Origin: Armillaria gallica
Taxonomy: Eukaryota; Basidiomycota; Agaricomycetes; Agaricales; Physalacriaceae
Direction of reading: 5' to 3'
Assembly (NCBI GenBank): GCA_037576215.1
Contig: JBANDB010000005.1
Span: 5,580,001 to 5,644,000 of the forward strand
Length of the DNA stretch: 64,000 bases
This document shows, in pieces, positions 57,300-64,000 of this stretch; positions within the stretch are counted from its first letter, which is position 1; the number at the start of each line of letters is the position of its first letter. The notes beneath the pieces were generated by a model. The model was given only the letters and a program-made list of their open reading frames with translations, had not been told where the DNA came from and searched no databases. A program made the position numbers and the translations under genes.

Positions 57300-57830
57300 G
57301 GTGCTCTTCCTGTGTCCCCATTTCTGAGAATCGGAAATTCAGATCTCCGATTCGCAGGGGCAGATTCATGCTCTCCAAATCCCAATACCAAGCCCGTTAA
57401 GGCTCGGACTCACACACGAAATGCGGTCGCGGCTTAAACGAGCTCTAAGGAAAGTGAGGCGATGAGAAATTAAATGCAGTCGGAGTTATATTTCAAAGCC
57501 CGATGTCAGGCTCAGCATGTCAATGCGGCGTGAATTTGGCAGGAATCTTGTCTACCATCCCAGAACATTGCGACAATGTACTCCTGCGGTATGGTGGTTG
57601 TTCGAATATACAATTGAAACCAGTAAAATCAGCCAGGTAAAACGACGATAACATAATACGTGCCGAAGAGGATGCCGAGAGCCGAGCCTCCAACGTAAGG
57701 ACAATGACAGAGCGCCGGCAACGACCGACTTTACCATATGCACAGCCACCCAAACCTTAAGGACCGCATAAGACCGAGCCTGTATACGCAGGACTCGGAA
57801 TGTATTGGTGGATGCACGACAGGCGAGCAT

Positions 57831-58985
57831 ACTCACCGCCCTTGGCTGGGAGACAGTGCTCATAGTAGGATAAGGTGAGTTTCCGTATCTTTGAGCATGT
57901 CTTGAACTCATGAGTCTCCAGTCATAAATTTTGGAAATTCAATTTGTACAATCGCATCAGTCCCGGTTTGGAGAGTTTGCGTTCTCCGGTACCTTCTGGA
58001 ATTCGCAAGAAATCCTTGTACAGTTTCCGGTTCAGTCTCTGCACGGTCTTTACGCTGCAACAGTATCATCAAGCGGTAACTTGATTCCCTCTTCTTCTAT
58101 CAGAGTCGCGTCTTCTGCGGTACAAAAGCAAAAGGCCGATTGTAAAGAACCCAGCCGGACAGTACAAGGATGGCGAGGAAATCGGGACGGTTCATCAAAG
58201 CAACGCGCTAGATCACCTCGATTTGAAATGAGCAACTACTCGGATACTTAGCATAGGCGTAGGACGCCACCCCTGACAAGCTCCGATGACCTTTTATTGC
58301 AGCGCCGTTTCACAAAGGCCTGTTCCCGTAATTATGACTGCCTTGTACGGGTTTATTCAAGCCATCAGTATGTGCTAATAAATCTCTTTACGGTTATCCT
58401 GACTCACTTTCGTTCGTGTCTTAAAATTCGGCAAGGGCACGCACGCACGCTATCTATCAATCTCTTTTTACCACAAAAACCATGCTCAAGCTCGACTACG
58501 AAGTCCATGCTGCGGTGCATGAGGATGATCATTTCATTTCATCAAAAGGACGCTGAATCATTCTCTCAATCGGGATTGCCACGATAACGGTCTGCTTTTC
58601 GTCACTTCACAGGCGATGCTTTTCGTGGTGGACCTGAGTGTCAAGGAGCTGAACAAGGTCGACTTGGCCAGGTCTACTATTCAGGTGACGGTTTTTATTT
58701 CTCATCGGTAACCTGCACCAAGCTGACTATCATTATTCGCAAGGGTTCGAACTACGTGTTTCTGCCGTGCTTGCCTGCCTATGTTTTGCGTAACCTCGAC
58801 GTCTGTTCATACCCAGAGGTGTCCGAGGCTGCCGTGGATAAATAGGACATTCGTTATTTGTTGATCGTTGCCATGAACCTTGCTTGGAGTCTTCTATTCC
58901 CTGCAGTCCCTCTCCTTCTGTGAAGTCGATGTTCCATTACTAGTCTTCCTCATCGCTCTTACCACCGTCGTCGATCTTGCTATTT
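57831..58985 (+). pseudogene. DMT relic, tandem copy 1
   Basis: Homologous to 59,250-60,400 with a spacing of about 1.42 kb (for example 58,297 to 59,723 and 58,441 to 59,867). Near 58,880 the frame GVFYSLQSLSFCEVDVPLLV matches GIYYSLKYLSLSEVTVLIFL of the intact transporter. There are many stops. This copy lacks the MITE and gives an empty site near 58,820. Confidence 0.68.
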
Positions 58986-61110
58986 CGGGAATTGCCGAGG
59001 AAGGATCAGAGAGGGTCAGAGACCATGATGTAATCGAAAACGTTCAGCCAATGATGACTGTTTCTCTGTTTCAACAATCTATTTTCTCGAAAGTTTTTCC
59101 CCGCCGTCAACCTCAAGTTCAGCGTGAACTTTGCGAATCCCTGCTTCACCTCGCTACACTGCCCCCGGATGTTCAGGTCAAGGTCGAATTCAATTTTGGA
59201 CACGACGGGCGTTTCCAGATCTCATGACAACAGGTTGACTGGTATGACAGGCAGGCGTACTCACCACAATTGGTTGGGAGGTAGTGCTCACATAGTAGGA
59301 GAAGGTGAGTTTCTGTATCTTTGACTCTGAGCATGACTCGGAAATTCACTCTGTATCTAGTAACGGTTCGAAGAGTTTACGTTCCCTGGTACCTTCTGGG
59401 ATTCGCTAGAAAATGCTGTACAAACCCCGGTTAAGTCTGCGTGGTCTTTGCGCTGGAACGGTATCTTCAAGCAGTAACTCCGTTCCCCCTTCATCTATCA
59501 AAAAGTCGCGTCTTGTCGGTAAAAATCCAAGAGGTCGTCTGTAAAGAACCCAGCCGGACAGCACATACAAGGACGCCGAGGAAATCGGGACAGCTCAATA
59601 AAGCAATACACCAGTATCATATTGACTTACGTTATGTGGACCTACTCGGATACTTGCCGCAGGCGTAGGACACCACCTCGGACCAGTTCCGATGGCCCCG
59701 TTTCAGTGCCAAGCATCTTTTATTGCAGCGCCGTTTCACAAAGGCCTGTTCTCGTAATTATGACTGCCTTATACGAGTTTGTTCAAGCCATCAGTATGTA
59801 CTGATAAAATTCTTTACGGTTATCCTGGCTCACTTTCGTTCGCATCCTAAAGTTCGGCGAGTGGACGTATGCTATCTATCAATCTCTTTTTACCTCCAAA
59901 GCCATGCTCAAGCTCGACTACGAAGTCTATACTGCGGTGCCTGACGATGATCATTTCATTTCATCAAAAGGACGCTGAATCATTCTCTCCATCGGGTTTG
60001 CCAAGATAGCTGTCTGCTTTTCGTCACTTCACGGGCGATGCTTTCCGTGATGGACCTGAGTATCAAGGAGCTGAACAAGGTCGACCTGGCTAAGTCTACC
60101 ATTCGGGTGACGGTTTGTATTTTTCATCGGTAACCTGCAACAAGCCGACTGTCTTTATTCGCAAGGGTTCGAACTATGTGTTAATGCCGTGCCTGCCTGC
60201 CTATGTTTTGCATAACCTCGACGTCTATTCATACCCAGAGGTGTCCAAGGCTGCCGTGAATAAATAGGACATTCGTTATTTGTTGATCATTGCCATAAAC
60301 CTTGCTTGGAGTCTTCTATTCCCTGAAGTTCCTCTCCTTCTGTGAAGCCGATGTTCCATTACTAGTCTTCCTCGTCGCTTTTACGACCGCAACTTTTGGA
60401 CAAGAGGGGCCAAGATCGAGCCAGTCATTGTCAAACGTGAATGGATCAGGTTGTTCTATTCTCTGCAGCTTACTTCGGTTTATAGTGATCAGTCAGGCGA
60501 GAATTGCGTAAATCGTGCAACCCTTTGGTCCGACAGGCAAGGAAGGGGTAGAGGACCCTCACACGGAATCCACGGATTTTGATCGCTATCTCGTGAGCAG
60601 GTGCTGTTAATTAATTGATCTATGACTCAGAGATTTACAGTCAATGCGGCCTGGTGGGTGTACTAGGAATGTCGGAGCTTTGTTGTTTTCGTGGCTCGCT
60701 GTAACTATCGACAATGGTCACTGCGATATGAACTATCGATGTGAAGTTTGTCATCGACGACTAGGAATTATTTCACCCAAACCTCATGGCTAAACAATGC
60801 TCGCGCGACCATTTCGCTATCCTTTTCCCTATCCGAGATACCGTCGCGAATTTTCACAAGGCGGAACGAGTTGTGTGAATTTATCATGCAAGGATTGCGT
60901 ATCCTCAGGGACTCAGATCATCCGTGCCTCAGAAATGGAGCATCGCATATGCGCTTCGCACAAAGTCCTCTTATCGACTCCCTATCATAGAGGATATACC
61001 TTGTCGTATTTCGATGCTCTGCGATGTCAGACGAGAATGTTAGCTTCCCTGAGTCGCTTGGGAGTCAATGATCGGGATTCAGATGCGAATTCAGAGTCAC
61101 GGACGGTGAG
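58986..61110 (+). pseudogene. DMT relic, tandem copy 2, equivalent of 1-1740
   Basis: From 59,867 on this is the counterpart of the window start. The frame GVFYSLKFLSFCEADVPLLV lies near 60,302-60,370 and continues to FLVAFTTA. The tail (60,600-60,960) matches 1,240-1,660. The CAGAGGTG site near 60,237 is uninterrupted. Frames are broken. Confidence 0.68.
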
Positions 61111-61443
61111 CATGCTCTAGACACGGAGAGGATGCGACTGTATGTTCGTCCAGTACCTCGCTTGTATGTTTAAAGGGACAGTATGATTTAATTCTCATTT
61201 TCTCCTTCTATACGAACCCATTCCTGGCCAACCGAGCATCGAGCGTCAGTTTGTGGGGCGACGAGCCGTCGGATCCCAATGGGTCCATGTGCTGATATCG
61301 GCAGTAGAATGGCTAGAATGGCTTGCCATGGAAGTGAAAGACTATCTAGAATGTACTAAATATACAGTGAGCGCGACAGTCGTCGACTCAACACTGATAT
61401 ACAGTTAATATTATTATAGGTCGGATAACCGGACCGAAAAACG
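61111..61443. other. Intergenic upstream of DUF3669 copy 2
   Basis: Matches 1,770-2,010 in part, including GAATGTACTAAATATACAGT and TCGGATAACCGGACCGAAAA just before the gene. It probably holds the promoter; no clear element is distinguished. Confidence 0.45.
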
Positions 61444-62454
61444 ATGTCTCTTCATGACCACCATGTCGGCAGCGATACTAATACTATGCTCGACCCGTCG
61501 CCTCAGGTCATAGGGCGTGACAGCTTCGCGTCTGTCTACGTTATCCTTGCCTCTCTTGTCGCTTTCAAGGAGGTGCGGTCAGAGGCGGACGCACCGCAAC
61601 TTCAAGCCGAGTGCGACACTCTTGCGCAAATCTACGAATCCTGTCATTCCAACTCTTTCTTCTCTCTGCCTCGTCCGCTTGCGTACAACGACCCTCGCGA
61701 TTCCCATTCATTTCGCCGCCTGGCGCAGTCCCCTTCTCGTCCAGTGAGAACAGGTCTCACCCGTCGCCCTTGTCCTCTTCGTATGGTAGCGCTTGGATCG
61801 TTCGCTGCGTTTGAGCGTCCAGCATTTGCTATGGAGCGTATCCACTCATTACCTACAGAGGTTTCTGCTCGTATCCGTGAGCAGTTCTACCCTGTCGGCG
61901 CCCCTGCCAGAGGTCCGTCGCTGTTGCGACTCTTTTTTGGAAGCGATTTCGCCAATTCAAACGTCACTGGCACTTTCCTCGACGTCACACGCTACCGTCA
62001 GCTCGCCAGCTCCGAAGAAGGCATCGCTGGTGGTCTGCCAGGTGCCGAGATCGTAGCTGAGGCCATGGGCCAAATTCTCGGACGCATCCAAGTTCTCGGC
62101 AGATACGATGGGCGTGGGATCAAGTTCGTACTCGGTGGAAATGGATATTCTGGGTTTGAGTTCTATGTTATCGATTTTCATCAGGTGCGTGGGTCAATAT
62201 TTGCCTTGCAAACTTTAGTTTAACTTTAGACGCAGGTCCGTAGGTGGGACTGCACTGTTGAAACTGTTGGCCAGCTCGTCGATGCATACAGGTCAATTAA
62301 GATGTACCTCCCATTTCCACGTCGAGGGAACAGAATATACGAGGCATTCAGATGTGGTTACCACGCAGCCTACAGTGACCATCCTGGCATTGCTGACGAA
62401 TTTCTCGATGGAATCGAGGCCCTACAGCCGGTATCCAGTTCAAACGGACACTAA
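61444..62454 (+). CDS. DUF3669 kinase-like protein, copy 2 (two exons)
   Basis: Predicted CDS join(61444..62184, 62236..62454), 319 aa, with a 51-nt intron. Very similar to copy 1 throughout. The glycine loop reads VIGRDSFASVYV, so the second Gly of the kinase-like GxGxF pattern is Asp here. The C-terminal DUF3669 part is kept (EFYVIDFHQ, VRRWDCTVETV, YLPFPRRGNRIYEAF). It starts 14 residues upstream of the copy 1 start because ATG 61444 is present here and lost in copy 1. Both copies are open from start to stop, in contrast to the two relics near 37.5 and 44.3 kb, which suggests the edge copies are recent or retained. Confidence 0.85.
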
Positions 62455-63418
62455 GCAGAGGACGATGACGTGTCGTTGGCTGAGAACGATGGCTTGATCT
62501 CTCGACCCGGAAAGTCTTCACACCCAATAATCGATGGCTGGTATGTTTTTTTATTATATGTCCTCCATCAGAGTGCAAAGTCCAAGGCACTCATCTCCCC
62601 TACCTCGTAGTTCCGTGGATGGCAGTGGTTCTCGCAACGATGACCAATCTAACTTTGATGATGTCTTCACATCTACCCATACACCGCGGACGGAATGGCA
62701 TACTTCTCTGAGGGACAATTATGGACCGAAGTTTTCGTATAATATCAAAGAGAGTTCCGAAATGCTCACGTAACAAGTACGGTTGGTCCCCATCGTTTTC
62801 GACTTCAGGCTCTCGACTTATCCTTTGCTCCTGTAGTTTGATCGATCCATCAGCACTTTTGCCACCGGTCGCTATCCCCTCATAATCTGGTATCACGATT
62901 TCTGGCTCTTATGCTCGTCCATGTTACATGTTCCACGCACAGCTCCCATTTACAACGATGCATGTCTTCTTTCGCACGGGATCAACTATGAGGTAAAGCG
63001 AAAGTACTTTGAACGCCAGCAGAGGTGTTTTCTGGGGTGTTCAATTGAAAATGAATCTGGCGTTCTTTTTGGATTTCGTATCGGCGTTCTCGGCATCACT
63101 ATTGATCCTCGTGCATATATTGGGGGCTGAAGATGACCTTGCGGAGAATCTTATAGTCAACGCTCAAGAAGTATTGTAACTCCTCTCTGACCTTGAGAGT
63201 TTCTTCACTGACGAAGACTCGTAGGCCTAGGACCTACGAGCCCAAGACCCATCAATGCTATATCTGCAAGACCATCCACAGAATGGCACGATGGTCGTCC
63301 TTACATATAGTCTGAATACTTCTCACCTACCAAACTCCGAAGAAGCGCGCACGCCCATATTAAATGCAGCTAACCATTCGGGTTGACAGCTAGCTACATC
63401 TTCTCCTTTCCTCTCATT
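62455..63418. other. Intergenic, copy of 2985-3916
   Basis: Nearly the same sequence as between DUF3669 copy 1 and the DMT gene. It carries one extra stretch of about 70 bp near 63,020-63,080 (GTTTTCTGGGGTGTTCAATT) relative to the left copy. No gene is supported. Confidence 0.5.
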
Positions 63419-64000
63419 ATGCTGGGATTCGACGCCAGAGGTTCTATCGCGTTGCCCTTGGAGTCTCCTGAGTCTCCTAGGTCGTGGAAAGCTACATTCA
63501 AACAGTTCTGTTACGACAATTGCGGTCTCCTTCTCATGACCGCATCGCAGGGAGTGTATTCTATCCAGGAGGCCAGCATTAAGCAAATGAGCAAGCTTGA
63601 CCCCGAATTGTCTACACTTGAGGTGGATAATCAAGCTCTCATTCCGCGTTGATACCTCGGCTGAAGTATTCATTTTAGTGGCTGATATTTCGATCGGTAT
63701 GCGTTACGACTTGGGGTTAAGAAAGTATCATCTAATCGACGTCCTTCAAGGTTGTGCAATACGTGCTCTGCTTGTGCGCGTTGCTACTTTCAGGCGTGCA
63801 GGATCCAATCTTCGGGCCAAAAGGGGTCAGAACTCTACTCGTGTGGCAAGGCACATTCGGGTATACCTTTTCATGTCCATATTTTCAAACTTGAACACTC
63901 ACCCTCTCACGGGTCAGATTTTGCGGCATGTTTGGAATATACTACTCACTCAAGTACCTCTCCTTGTCCGAAGTCACCGTGTTGATTTTCCTTGCTCCCT
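63419..64000 (+). CDS. DMT-superfamily transporter, second copy, cut by window edge
   Basis: Exons 63419-63622, 63679-63696, 63751-63860 and 63918 onward match the first four exons of the gene at 3917, including the 18-nt micro-exon and all splice sites. The protein reads MLGFDARGSIALPLESPE at the start and GMFGIYYSLKYLSLSE before the edge, with no stop. It is probably a complete gene continuing to the right. By analogy with the left edge, a sugar porter may follow. Confidence 0.8.

Larger units (their letters stand above)
56400..57830. other. Gene-poor stretch with duplicated hairpin
   Basis: No gene is supported. The ORFs present (for example 56,698-56,937 and 56,918-57,160) lack family resemblance. 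The only structure is the hairpin pair at 57,129-57,299. Confidence 0.4.

Overview
The window looks like genomic DNA of a filamentous basidiomycete, probably an agaricomycete. Spliced genes carry many short introns (mostly 50-56 nt, GT..AG). The families are typical of mushroom-forming fungi: a Zn2Cys6 regulator with the PriB-like middle homology region, a kinase-like DUF3669 protein, an MFS sugar porter, an SLC35G/EamA-type drug/metabolite transporter (DMT) and a UbiA-type prenyltransferase. Species and chromosome cannot be told from the sequence. No rRNA, tRNA, CRISPR or prokaryotic features were found.

Layout. 1-1.74 kb: decayed DMT transporter copy carrying a 344-bp hAT-like MITE. 2.0-3.0 kb: intact DUF3669 gene. 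3.9-5.5 kb: intact 11-exon DMT transporter. 6.0-8.05 kb: intact 9-exon sugar porter. 8.05-13.1 kb: gene-poor. 13.67-14.93 kb: intact UbiA enzyme, convergent with a Zn2Cys6 regulator (TF1, 15.38-18.42 kb, minus strand). 18.4-22.5 kb: spacer plus DMT relic. 24.58-25.79 kb: second UbiA copy, dead, convergent with TF2 (26.19-30.85 kb), whose last exon is split by a 1679-bp LTR element. 30.9-36.4 kb: spacer plus DMT relic. 37.1-38.2 kb: relics of DUF3669 and UbiA. 38.48-41.49 kb: TF3, dead, with a ruined zinc cluster. 41.5-44.9 kb: spacer, DMT relic, DUF3669 relic and an orphan UbiA upstream region. 44.9-47.5 kb: mostly unrelated filler. 47.67-50.63 kb: TF4, intact (848 aa predicted). 50.7-57.8 kb: spacers, a P450 relic and a duplicated hairpin. 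57.8-61.1 kb: tandem DMT relics. 61.44-62.45 kb: second intact DUF3669 gene. 63.42 kb to the edge: start of a second intact-looking DMT gene.

Interpretation. One ancestral cassette, in the order DMT - DUF3669 - UbiA (plus strand) - Zn2Cys6 regulator (minus strand) - spacer, appears to have been copied at least four times and then to have decayed differently in each copy. UbiA and the regulator are always tail-to-tail. With a sugar porter, a DMT transporter and a P450 relic nearby, this resembles a degenerating secondary-metabolite locus making a prenylated or terpenoid product; that reading is inference. The first ~4.5 kb and last ~4.1 kb are the same segment repeated about 59.5 kb apart, so the window may be one period of a larger duplication. 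The best candidates for something new are the small LTR element (identical 138-bp LTRs, tRNA-like primer site, purine tract, one non-pol gene) and the cassette array itself.
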